Assembly: GCA_964547295.1 (NCBI GenBank)
Contig: CAZJMH010000003.1
Location: forward strand, 1-33,319
Reading direction: 5' to 3'
Length of the DNA stretch: 33,319 nt
Origin: CAYSLZ01 sp964547295
GTDB lineage: Bacteria; Patescibacteriota; Microgenomatia; UBA12405; JAHJSD01
Positions 1-6,387 of the stretch are shown in pieces. A program made the translations under genes and the position numbers. The notes under the pieces are model-generated. The model searched no databases. It was not told the DNA's origin and was given only the letters and a program-made list of their open reading frames with translations. The stretch's first letter is position 1. The number at the start of each line of letters is the position of its first letter.

Positions 1-48
1 GACAAATACACCGATACCGACGAGGACAAATACACCGATACCGACGAG
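1..48 (+). repeat. 24-bp perfect tandem repeat in a Thr/Pro-rich linker
   Basis: Positions 1-24 and 25-48 are identical and encode the linker unit T-N-T-P-I-P-T-R. More copies may lie to the left of the window. Such repeats are typical of low-complexity stalks between surface modules and vary easily in copy number. Confidence 0.9.
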
Positions 49-304
49 GATACCAAGGCCGACGAATACATCTACGCCTTGGCCGACAAGAACACCAGAA
101 CCTGATGGCTGTAAACCTTGTCCAGATGGGACTAAGATTGATTCAAGAGCTGACTATAATTGTGATGGGCTAGTTAATGAGCAAGACTTTGCCGCCTGGT
201 ATGACGATTGGACATCAGGCAGTGATTTACTTTATGGCGATTTTAATTGCGACAACTTAGTTGACGTTCAGGATTTCGCACAATGGTATGATGAATACAA
301 TTAA
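2..304 (+). CDS. Dockerin-like C-terminus of a Thr/Pro-rich surface protein (5' partial)
   Basis: The reading frame is open from the left edge and ends at TAA 302-304; the start lies outside the window. The first ~33 residues are a Thr/Pro/Arg-rich linker, encoded in part by a perfect 24-bp tandem repeat. The last ~60 residues carry two calcium-loop-like motifs, DYNCDGLVNEQDF and DFNCDNLVDVQDF, each followed by an aromatic helix (AAWYDDW, AQWYDEYN). This is the paired EF-hand layout of type I dockerins (D-x-N-x-D-x-x-V-x-x-x-D). Family knowledge: dockerins bind cohesin modules in a calcium-dependent way. The next three genes encode cohesin-like proteins, so this is inferred to be a secreted partner that docks on the cell surface. 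The fourth loop residue is Cys in both halves, which is unusual. Confidence 0.75.
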   Translation, partial: TNTPIPTRTNTPIPTRIPRPTNTSTPWPTRTPEPDGCKPCPDGTKIDSRADYNCDGLVNEQDFAAWYDDWTSGSDLLYGDFNCDNLVDVQDFAQWYDEYN

Positions 305-330
305 AAAAATAAAAATAATAAAATAATAAA

Positions 331-1455
331 ATGAAAAAAAATAATCAAAAAGGGTTTTGGATAATACTATTTTTACTATTCGCACTTTTTGGAGGAATGT
401 ATTTATTACAGCGTCAGCAAGAGGTGCGGCGCGAAGCTGCTTATGGAGAAATAGGTTTAAGTTTACTTCCCAGTGAAAAAGAGGTAAACGTTGACGAAAA
501 TGTAGAATTGAGACTTCAAGTCATACCAGGTCAATTTTTGGTTAATCTAGTTAAAATACGTCTTGCCTATAATCCAATGGTGGTTGAATTAAAAAGTGTT
601 CTGCCTCAAAATAATTTTAGTGTGACACATAAAAAATCAGATGGTCAAGTAGAAATAATTGCTTTAACTACAATGGCTAGAGAAGAGCTGGAAATTTTAA
701 CTGAAACCGGGTCTTTTGAAATTGCCCGATTAAATTTTGAAGCCTTTAGTCCTGGAGAGACAGAAATTAGTAGGCTGGGGGAATATGCGATTACTGGTTC
801 TCGTGGGATTGAGGGGCCTGAAGATCGTGGTCTTAATTTGAGTGCATTTGGCTCGTCAAAAATTACAGTTAGAGACAAGCAGGAATTGACTCCCACCCCA
901 ACAGAGCCGCCTCAGGGTTGGCCGGAGTTAACTTTTAAAATTAAGTTCTTGGGAACAGAATATGCAATTGGAAGTGAACAAAAAGTGGTTAGTGGTGTTG
1001 GAACACAAATGGTTGACTTGCTAGTCAAGGGAAACGGTATTAGCCAGAATTATAGTAATGTTCAGGTTGAGTTTAATGAACAAGCGGTTGGAACAGGTAG
1101 CCTGGAATTAGTTGGTGTAGAACCAGGAGATAATTATGCTGTTTTAATTAAGGGTCCGGTTCATTTGGCTCGTCGCTACTGCCGTGATGGGCAAAAGGAG
1201 CACTGTTGGTTGGGTGAAGAGAATATTTCTATTGTCGCTGGTGAGAATATTTATGACTGGACCGATCTTGCTTTAGAACCAGGTGATATTGACGGCAATG
1301 GAATAGTTAACAGTGTTGATTTTACTCTTTTAAAAAATGCCCTTGGGCAAGAAGGTGAAGTAAAAGAAGATATTAATTTTAATGGTTTTGTCAACACACA
1401 GGACATTACTTTTTTCTTGCAAACTTTAAGCAGGAAATATGAAGATGATATTTAA
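331..1455 (+). CDS. Membrane-anchored cohesin-like and dockerin-like surface protein
   Basis: This is a 374-residue protein. A short Lys/Asn-rich N-terminus precedes one hydrophobic segment (about residues 9-26), which can serve as anchor or uncleaved signal. Residues ~38-180 form a cohesin-like beta-sandwich (pattern of V-V-E-L-K-S-V, then F-E-I-A-R-L-N-F). A Thr/Pro linker (TPTPTEPP) leads to a second beta module (~196-310). A dockerin-like pair follows at ~317-366, with loops DIDGNGIVNSVDF and DINFNGFVNTQDI. Having both a receptor-type and a ligand-type module suggests an adaptor that could chain surface proteins. The neighbours carry the same modules and are co-oriented. No clear Shine-Dalgarno is visible in the A/T tract before the ATG. 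The cohesin assignment rests on pattern recognition; the dockerin part is clearer. Confidence 0.75.
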   Translation: MKKNNQKGFWIILFLLFALFGGMYLLQRQQEVRREAAYGEIGLSLLPSEKEVNVDENVELRLQVIPGQFLVNLVKIRLAYNPMVVELKSVLPQNNFSVTHKKSDGQVEIIALTTMAREELEILTETGSFEIARLNFEAFSPGETEISRLGEYAITGSRGIEGPEDRGLNLSAFGSSKITVRDKQELTPTPTEPPQGWPELTFKIKFLGTEYAIGSEQKVVSGVGTQMVDLLVKGNGISQNYSNVQVEFNEQAVGTGSLELVGVEPGDNYAVLIKGPVHLARRYCRDGQKEHCWLGEENISIVAGENIYDWTDLALEPGDIDGNGIVNSVDFTLLKNALGQEGEVKEDINFNGFVNTQDITFFLQTLSRKYEDDI

Positions 1456-1491
1456 TGGTTGAAAGTTAGTCAAAGAAATGTTATTAATAAT

Positions 1492-1501
1492 AAAGGAGGT
1501 G
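1492..1501 (+). promoter_or_regulatory. Strong Shine-Dalgarno deciding the start at 1507
   Basis: AAAGGAGGTG is complementary to the 16S rRNA 3' end and is spaced correctly for ATG 1507, not for the upstream TTG at 1459. Confidence 0.85.
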
Positions 1502-1506
1502 AAAAA

Positions 1507-2088
1507 ATGATAAAAAATTTAAATATTAAAGAAATGAAGTGGTTAATTCCAGCTCTTGCTTTTTTGGTTATAGTTGAAAGTGTTTTTATTGTTAATCAAC
1601 TTAATAAGGGTTTTGATTATAGTATTCAATTGAGGCGAAATGTTGTTGAAGACCAGAGTTCAGCAGTTATGAGTATTGAAGGTGAAAGACAACTTGATGT
1701 TGATCAGGTTCACCGAGCAAACGTTGTTTTAACGGCTTTAAATGATATAAATTTAGATGGTGTTGATATTTACCTTAAATATGACCCAGAAATGATTGAT
1801 ATTATTGGTGTAGCTCCTAGCGATGATTTTTCTTTTGTTGGCCGCAATTGGGTAGAGCCTGAAAATAAAAGAATAATTGTTACTTTAGTTGAGCCAGAAA
1901 TGCCTAGTGGGGTATATTTTGAAGCCGGCAGCCGAACAAACTTAGCTGTGGTTGAGTTTGTTCCTCTTGTTCCAGGCCAAACCAAATTTGAAATCTATAC
2001 ACCGGCAGAAGCTGAAGGAACTGTTCTTGCTGGAGGGGGTAGAGAATTTGAGTTCACAAAAAAGGATTTAGTTTACGAAATTAAATAA
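1507..2088 (+). CDS. Membrane-anchored cohesin-like domain protein
   Basis: This is a 193-residue protein from the ATG at 1507. That start is chosen over an in-frame TTG at 1459 because a strong ribosome site (AAAGGAGGTG, 1492-1501) sits 5-8 nt before the ATG. Residues ~8-28 are one hydrophobic anchor (WLIPALAFLVIVESVFIV). The rest resembles a single cohesin-like beta-sandwich, with a V-D-I-Y-L-K-Y-D-P-E-M-I-D-I strand and a late V-V-E-F-V-P-L strand as in the preceding protein. There is no dockerin or sorting motif. It is followed after one base by the next cohesin-like gene. It probably displays a single receptor module on the outer face of the membrane. The exact ligand cannot be told from sequence. 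Confidence 0.7.
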   Translation: MIKNLNIKEMKWLIPALAFLVIVESVFIVNQLNKGFDYSIQLRRNVVEDQSSAVMSIEGERQLDVDQVHRANVVLTALNDINLDGVDIYLKYDPEMIDIIGVAPSDDFSFVGRNWVEPENKRIIVTLVEPEMPSGVYFEAGSRTNLAVVEFVPLVPGQTKFEIYTPAEAEGTVLAGGGREFEFTKKDLVYEIK

Positions 2089-2089
2089 A

Positions 2090-2791
2090 ATGACCACGAA
2101 TTTAAGAAGTTTTTTTATTACATTGGCAGCTTTTATTTTTTTATGGCAGGTAACTGCTGTTGGGGCAAAAGCCGCCCCGCGGTTGTATCTTGAGCCGTCT
2201 AGTGGCGACTTTAATGTAAATGACTCATTTGATGTATCAGTAATGATAGATACTAACAATGAAGAGGCAATGGCCACTGATGTAGTTATTAGTTTTGACC
2301 AAAATAAATTAGAGGTTAATCAGGTCAACCCGGGAGATTTTTTTTCTGGATTTGATTATAATTTAGAAGCTTCTAACGGCAAATTAACGATATTTTCCTT
2401 TTCGGAACAGACACTGGTAACCAACAGCGGGGTTGGCGAGATTGCTGTAATTAACTTTAAAGCAGTGGCAGAAGGAACAGCAACAGTTAGTTTTCTTTGC
2501 GAAGAGGGCGTTGAGGCTGATTCATCAATTTGGGATGCCGATGGCAACGATATAATTGATTGTGCTGCTAGTGGAAGTGGCAGTTATCAAATTGGTGGAA
2601 GTCAGGAAGATGAAGAGGAGGAAGACGAAGAAGAACAGGTTGAAGAAGATAATGGTGAAGAGGATTCTGCACCGGAAGAACCGACGCCAACTCCGAGTGA
2701 GTTGCCAGACGCGGGTGTAAATGCACCTCTTATCATTGCTGGTTTTAGTGGAATAATTATGTTATTATTAAGCACCTTATTAGCTTTATGA
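2090..2791 (+). CDS. Secreted cohesin-like protein with acidic stalk and LPxTG-like C-terminal anchor
   Basis: This is a 233-residue protein. Residues 1-28 are a typical signal peptide with an A-K-A-A cleavage region. Residues ~30-165 are a cohesin-like module (V-N-D-S-F-D-V-S-V-M-I-D-T-N, then F-D-Q-N-K-L-E-V, then V-G-E-I-A-V-I-N-F-K-A). A stalk dominated by Glu/Asp (~172-195) and a TPTPSE linker follow. The C-terminus has LPDAG followed by a hydrophobic stretch to the last residue, similar to sortase signals (LPxTG-hydrophobic-charged) but with Ala for Thr and no charged tail. It may be sortase-anchored or held by a tail membrane helix. It starts one base after the previous stop and its stop overlaps the next start (ATGA). 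Confidence 0.75.
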   Translation: MTTNLRSFFITLAAFIFLWQVTAVGAKAAPRLYLEPSSGDFNVNDSFDVSVMIDTNNEEAMATDVVISFDQNKLEVNQVNPGDFFSGFDYNLEASNGKLTIFSFSEQTLVTNSGVGEIAVINFKAVAEGTATVSFLCEEGVEADSSIWDADGNDIIDCAASGSGSYQIGGSQEDEEEEDEEEQVEEDNGEEDSAPEEPTPTPSELPDAGVNAPLIIAGFSGIIMLLLSTLLAL

Positions 2792-3560
2792 AAAAGAATA
2801 TTAAAACAGTAATAATAATCGTAATTTTACTTTTGTCCGGTGTTTTGGCTGCAGTTGGGGTAAGAACAGCAAGAACTTATTTAAGTGGTGCTTCCGGAGG
2901 CAAAGCGCCTCAAAATGTAAGAGTAGAAGCAGATGTAAAATCTGCCACTGTAACTTGGCAAACTGATAATGAAGTTCAGGGAACAGTAGAATATGGAACA
3001 ACACCAGCAAGTTTGCTGTTACGGGCGTTAGAAAACCAGTCAAGCACTAATCATCGAGTGGTTTTATCCCCTTTAAAAGAGGCAACAACATATTATTTTA
3101 GAATTAGAATAGATGACGAAATTTATGACAATAATGGAATCCCTTTTTCATTTAAAACTAATCCGGATGCACAATCTGATGAGCTGCCCCCACAAACCCA
3201 ATTTCCAGAAGAATTACCTGAAGAGGCCCCTGTTGAAGAACCGGTAAGCGAGCCAGAAACAACAGAGCCAGAANNNNNNNNNNNNNNNNNNNNNNNNNNN
3301 NNNNNNNNNNNNNNNNNNNNNNNNNNNNNNNNNNNNNNNNNNNNNNNNNNNNNNNNNNNNNNNNNNNNNNNNNTGAAGAGGCCCCTGTTGAAGAACCGGT
3401 AAGCGAGCCAGAAACAACAGAGCCAGAAGCAAAAGTTACTAGTTGCGATTCAGATGAGTTTAAAGAAAAATTTGGCACTTCTGACCCAGAATATGACTTT
3501 GATGATAATGGAACAGTAAATACTCGGGACTGGATTCTTTGTTTAAAAGAAAATGAGTAA
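2788..3560 (+). CDS. Membrane-anchored fibronectin III-like protein with dockerin-like C-terminus, split by an assembly gap
   Basis: The N-terminus has a hydrophobic anchor (~6-25). A fibronectin type III-like module spans ~38-125 (A-T-V-T-W-Q-T-D, V-E-Y-G-T-T, T-T-Y-Y-F-R-I). A Glu/Pro-rich stalk then runs into the 100-N gap (3274-3373). After the gap the same stalk is followed by an acidic segment with one EF-hand-like loop, DFDDNGTVNTRDW, ending at TAA 3558-3560. As deposited the two sides are out of frame. If the identical 55 bases flanking the gap are counted once and the Ns removed, the frame is continuous and gives a 205-residue protein. It overlaps the preceding gene by 4 nt. It is probably another member of the cohesin/dockerin surface set, as the dockerin-bearing partner. 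Confidence 0.7.
3219..3428 (+). repeat. Identical 55-bp flanks on both sides of the N gap
   Basis: Positions 3219-3273 and 3374-3428 are the same 55 bases, encoding part of the Glu/Pro-rich stalk. Either the contig ends overlap by one assembler k-mer, or the stalk is a tandem repeat that broke the assembly. Confidence 0.9.
3274..3373. other. Assembly gap of exactly 100 N
   Basis: A round-number run of N marks a scaffold join of unknown size, not measured sequence. The 55 bases just before it and just after it are identical. Confidence 0.95.
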
Positions 3561-3567
3561 GTGATTA

Positions 3568-3596
3568 TTGTTCTTCAAGACTTTCTTTGTTAAACT
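3568..3596 (+). promoter_or_regulatory. Promoter for rpsU-yqeY-ybeY
   Basis: TTGTTC (3568-3573), a 17-bp spacer and TAAACT (3591-3596) with an extended -10 TG at 3588-3589. Transcription would start near 3603, giving a leader of about 24 nt that contains the rpsU ribosome site. Confidence 0.55.
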
Positions 3597-3626
3597 AAAA
3601 ATATTGAGAGGAGGTGTTGATATGCA

Positions 3627-3800
3627 ATGCCAATTGTTGTTAAAAGAAAAAAAGGAGAATCAATTCACGATATGCTTAACCGGTTTTATCAATTAATTAA
3701 ACAAACAAATATAATTGAAGATATTAAGGAAAAACAGGAGTTTGTTAAACCTTCACAAAAAAGATATGAAAAAAAGAAGTCAAAGGAAAGGGCTAACTAA
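3627..3800 (+). CDS. rpsU: Small ribosomal subunit protein bS21
   Basis: This is a 57-residue protein starting MPIVVKRKKGESIHDMLNRF and ending in a Lys/Arg-rich helix, the usual bS21 size and layout (short N-terminal strand, then basic helices). bS21 sits near the anti-Shine-Dalgarno end of 16S rRNA and helps initiation. A strong ribosome site (AGAGGAGGTG, 3607-3616) precedes it, but the spacing to this ATG is long (about 11-12 nt). An out-of-frame ATG at 3622 is better spaced but opens only a 24-codon frame. In-frame TGA at 3618 rules out a longer start. It overlaps the next gene by one base (TAATG). The rpsU-yqeY order is common in bacteria. Confidence 0.93.
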   Translation: MPIVVKRKKGESIHDMLNRFYQLIKQTNIIEDIKEKQEFVKPSQKRYEKKKSKERAN

Positions 3801-4228
3801 TGGATTTAATTAATAAATTAAAAGAGGATATTCATCAAGCTGTTAAGAAGGGAGATAAATCTTTAGCAAATTCTTTAAAATATCTTTTATCTCTTTTACA
3901 AACAGAAGCAGCTAGAAAAAAAGATTTTGATGAAAAAGAAGCAGTTAAAACTCTTCAAAAAGAAATGAAATCTAAAAAAGAGGCTTTTAAGCTTTTTAAA
4001 AAGGCTGGTAGAAAAGACCTGTCTGATAGAGAGAAAGAAGAAATTAAAATATTAGAAAAATATTTACCTGAAATGATGACTAAAGATGAAATAAAAAAAA
4101 TAGTTAAAGAAGTAGTTAATAATGCGGATGAACTTGAAATGGGTAAGATTATTGGCCAGGTAATGGCAAGGGTAAAGGGCAAGGCAGAAGGCTCTCAAGT
4201 TGCTGAAATTGTTAAGGAAATGATATGA
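3800..4228 (+). CDS. yqeY: GatB/YqeY domain protein
   Basis: This is a 142-residue, highly charged helical protein. It has the YqeY signature: L-K-Y-L-L-S-L-L-Q-T-E near the N-terminus, a K-x-x-K-E-A middle helix, I-L-E-K-Y-L-P-E-M-M, and a C-terminal half with M-G-K-I-I-G-Q-V-M and K-G-K-A-E-G-S. Length matches the family (~145-150). It resembles the tail domain of GatB, which contacts tRNA during Gln/Asn transamidation, but free YqeY has no firmly established function. It is translationally coupled to rpsU in front and to ybeY behind (overlaps of 1 and 4 nt), so it is probably expressed with ribosomal components. Confidence 0.93.
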   Translation: MDLINKLKEDIHQAVKKGDKSLANSLKYLLSLLQTEAARKKDFDEKEAVKTLQKEMKSKKEAFKLFKKAGRKDLSDREKEEIKILEKYLPEMMTKDEIKKIVKEVVNNADELEMGKIIGQVMARVKGKAEGSQVAEIVKEMI

Positions 4229-4578
4229 AAATATTGATTAAAAAAGATCCTCGCTATCCTTTAGATATCAAAAAAATTCGCCAAAAGGCTAAGAAAATAC
4301 TTAACAAGTATGGCTTATCGGATAAAATTGAATTAAGTATTAACTTTGTTGGTAAGCGAAAAGCAAAAAGCCTGAACAGTGACTATCGTAATAAAGATTA
4401 TATTCCAAAGGTTTTAGCTTTTCCTATGGATGACCAGACTCCAGACGGAAAAAAACTTTTAGGAGATTTGGTTATTTGTTTTCCCTTGGCACGTGAAGAG
4501 GCTCGCCAACGCCAAAGAATGGTTAATGAAATAATTGAAGAGTTATTAGAACATGGAATTAGCAATTTAGTAAACTAA
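4225..4578 (+). CDS. ybeY: YbeY-like rRNA maturation endonuclease, C-terminally truncated
   Basis: This is a 117-residue protein whose first ~110 residues match YbeY: L-N-S-D-Y-R-N-K-D-Y near residue 55, a V-L-A-F-P strand, G-D-L-V-I-C, and E-I-I-E-E-L-L-E-H-G. YbeY is a zinc-dependent single-strand endoribonuclease acting in 16S rRNA 3' processing and ribosome quality control, using a H-x3-H-x5-H site. Here only the first histidine remains: the protein ends H-G-I-S-N-L-V-N where the other two His should follow. The missing tail is replaced by repeat-like A/T-rich DNA containing a 9-bp inverted repeat. The usual length is ~150. It may be inactive or act without the metal site. A C-terminal pseudogenisation is equally possible. 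Confidence 0.85.
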   Translation: MKILIKKDPRYPLDIKKIRQKAKKILNKYGLSDKIELSINFVGKRKAKSLNSDYRNKDYIPKVLAFPMDDQTPDGKKLLGDLVICFPLAREEARQRQRMVNEIIEELLEHGISNLVN

Positions 4579-4606
4579 ATTGCCATTGCTAAATTGTTAA
4601 ATTGCC
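4562..4606. repeat. Stutter repeat with hairpin at the end of ybeY
   Basis: GCAATTTAG (4562-4570), TAAA, CTAAATTGC (4575-4583) is a perfect 9-bp inverted repeat that spans the ybeY stop codon. Further copies of AAATTG/ATTGCC follow to 4606. The unit spacing is about 8-12 bases and degenerate. It looks like the same class of short repeat seen at other gene ends in this window. Confidence 0.6.
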
Positions 4607-4656
4607 AAATCGTTATTAATATTAAATCAATATAACAATATAGCCATTTTAATATT

Positions 4657-6096
4657 ATGTTTTTTTTAAAATATCGTCCGCAAACAATAGAAGAATTGGA
4701 TTTAAAAAATGTTCGATTGGAATTGTCTAAAATCTTGCGTCAAAAAAGTATTCCACAGGCTTTTTTATTTGCTGGGCCGAAAGGAACAGGTAAAACATCA
4801 GCAGCGCGGATTTTAGCTAAGGCGGTTAATTGTCAATCACAAGTTAATTCAAGTATTGAGCCGTGTAATGAGTGTGAAATTTGCCGGGAAATAACTTTGG
4901 GAACCAGTCTTGATGTGGTTGAAATTGATGCTGCTTCCAATCGCGGAATTGATGATATTCGGCAGTTAAAAGAAAAAATCGGTTTAGCTCCAATTAAGTG
5001 CAAATACAAAGTTTATATTATCGATGAGGTTCACATGTTGACTAATCAGGCCTTTAATGCCTTATTAAAGACTTTAGAGGAGCCTCCTGGGCATGTAATA
5101 TTTATTTTATGTACCACTGATCCAGATAAAATAATACCAACGGTTATGTCTCGATTAATGCGAATTGATTTTCACCAGGGAAGTTCAAAAGAAGTTGAAC
5201 GAAGCTTACAAAAGGTGATTGATGGAGAAAAATTAAAAGTTGATAAAAAAGTAATAAAAAACATTGTTCAGCTATCTGAGGGTGGTTTTCGAGATGGACA
5301 AAAAATACTTGAAAATTTAGTTTTAAATTTGGGCAAAGAAATAAATTGGGATGAAGCACAAAAACTTCTTGGTCATTGGGAAAAAAGGAAGCCGGAAATA
5401 GTCTTAAAATTTATCGCTGAAGGGAAGATGAATCAATTAATTAAAATTAGTGAAGAACTTGTCGAAGAGGGGGCTTCTTTTAGTGATTATTTTAAGCGTT
5501 TACTTAGTCTAATCCAGGAATTAATTTTAATCCAGTCTGGTGTAAAAAAGCCGTCTGATTATCAGCAAATAGCTGATAAATATGAGTTAAGAGATTTGGT
5601 TGAGTTATCAGATATATTTTCTCAAGCAGCTTATCAACAAAAAACCGCTATTTTGCCACAATTACCCTTTCAGCTGGCAGTGATTAAATATCTGGAAACT
5701 AAAAATATAAGTTTAAATTCAAATTCAAATAAGAGAAAAAATCAAGCCAAGAAGCAAAAAGCTAAAAGCAGAACGTCAAAAGTAAAATCTAAAAAAACTA
5801 ATATCAACTTTGACGAGGTTAAAAACAAGTGGAGCGATTTACTTCAAGCAGTTAAACCAATGAACCACTCAGTAGCCGCATTTTTAAAAGCAGCTAAACC
5901 AAAGGAAATCCAAGGGGATTATTTAGTGTTGGAAGTATTTTATCAATTTCATAAGGATAAGTTAGAGGAACACCGGAATCGACAGATAGTTGAACAAGGA
6001 TTTGAAGAAGTTTTTAATTCATATGTTAAGATAAAGTGTATTCTGGGAAATAAAAAGGATGATTTGTATAATGCAGCTAAGGATATATTTAGATAG
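4657..6096 (+). CDS. dnaX: DNA polymerase III subunit gamma/tau (clamp loader ATPase)
   Basis: This is a 479-residue AAA+ protein. It has the K-Y-R-P-Q-T start typical of DnaX, Walker A GPKGTGKTSAA (~40-50), a four-Cys zinc module (C..C-N-E-C-E-I-C), Walker B I-I-D-E-V-H-M, sensor C-T-T-D-P-D-K and a P-T-V-M-S-R arginine-finger region. It loads the sliding clamp and couples polymerase and helicase. A Lys/Asn/Ser linker (~350-385), encoded by short repeats, separates the ATPase/collar from a small C-terminal domain (~390-479). Most DnaX proteins are longer (500-650), so the tau-like part is reduced. No frameshift slippery site is obvious in the linker. It is followed by ybaB, the common dnaX-ybaB order. 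Confidence 0.96.
   Translation: MFFLKYRPQTIEELDLKNVRLELSKILRQKSIPQAFLFAGPKGTGKTSAARILAKAVNCQSQVNSSIEPCNECEICREITLGTSLDVVEIDAASNRGIDDIRQLKEKIGLAPIKCKYKVYIIDEVHMLTNQAFNALLKTLEEPPGHVIFILCTTDPDKIIPTVMSRLMRIDFHQGSSKEVERSLQKVIDGEKLKVDKKVIKNIVQLSEGGFRDGQKILENLVLNLGKEINWDEAQKLLGHWEKRKPEIVLKFIAEGKMNQLIKISEELVEEGASFSDYFKRLLSLIQELILIQSGVKKPSDYQQIADKYELRDLVELSDIFSQAAYQQKTAILPQLPFQLAVIKYLETKNISLNSNSNKRKNQAKKQKAKSRTSKVKSKKTNINFDEVKNKWSDLLQAVKPMNHSVAAFLKAAKPKEIQGDYLVLEVFYQFHKDKLEEHRNRQIVEQGFEEVFNSYVKIKCILGNKKDDLYNAAKDIFR
5733..5806 (+). repeat. Repeat-derived Lys-rich linker in dnaX
   Basis: Short units such as AATTCAAATTCAAAT and AAGCAAAAAGCTAAAAGC recur here and encode a Lys/Ala/Ser/Asn-rich spacer between domains. 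The texture is close to the repeats at gene ends elsewhere in the window. Confidence 0.5.
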
Positions 6097-6106
6097 GAGG
6101 TGAGTT

Positions 6107-6385
6107 ATGGCTTTAGATAAATTTAAAAAATTAGGTAAACTAAAACAATTAAGGGACCAAGCAGTAAAGATGAAGAAGGTTTTAAACAAAGAAGAAATTG
6201 AAGTCGAGGAAAATGGAATAAAAATTGTTGTTGACGGAGCTCAAAAGTTTAAACAAGTTTTAATTAATGGTGAAGAAAATAAAAATTTGATTGATGCAAT
6301 TAATAAGGCAATTAAGAAATCCCAGAAAGTTGCCGCTAAAAAAATGCAGGAAATGGGCGGCGGTTTAGACGGATTTGGAATTTAA
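6107..6385 (+). CDS. ybaB: YbaB/EbfC family nucleoid-associated protein
   Basis: This is a 92-residue protein with the family's layout: an N-terminal helix (K-L-G-K-L-K-Q-L-R-D-Q-A), a central beta region (I-K-I-V-V-D-G-A-Q-K-F-K-Q-V-L-I-N-G) and a C-terminal helix ending M-Q-E-M-G-G-G-L. The family forms dimers that bind DNA without strong sequence demand. It is preceded by a very good ribosome site (TAGGAGGTGAG) a few bases after dnaX. Normally recR follows; here an unrelated coiled-coil gene does. It is slightly shorter than the ~100-110 usual. Confidence 0.93.
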   Translation: MALDKFKKLGKLKQLRDQAVKMKKVLNKEEIEVEENGIKIVVDGAQKFKQVLINGEENKNLIDAINKAIKKSQKVAAKKMQEMGGGLDGFGI

Positions 6386-6387
6386 TT

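Noticed and set aside
3214..3478. Frames read through the N gap on either strand
   Set aside because: They contain unknown bases. The only supported reading is the plus-strand protein with the duplicated 55 bp merged.
3622..3696. 24-codon frame from ATG 3622 as a separate gene
   Set aside because: It overlaps rpsU out of frame and has no recognisable product. Treated as a possible regulatory start only.
5700..5810. Programmed frameshift in dnaX producing gamma
   Set aside because: A-rich runs exist in the linker but no clear A-AAA-AAG slippery site with a Shine-Dalgarno and hairpin could be seen.
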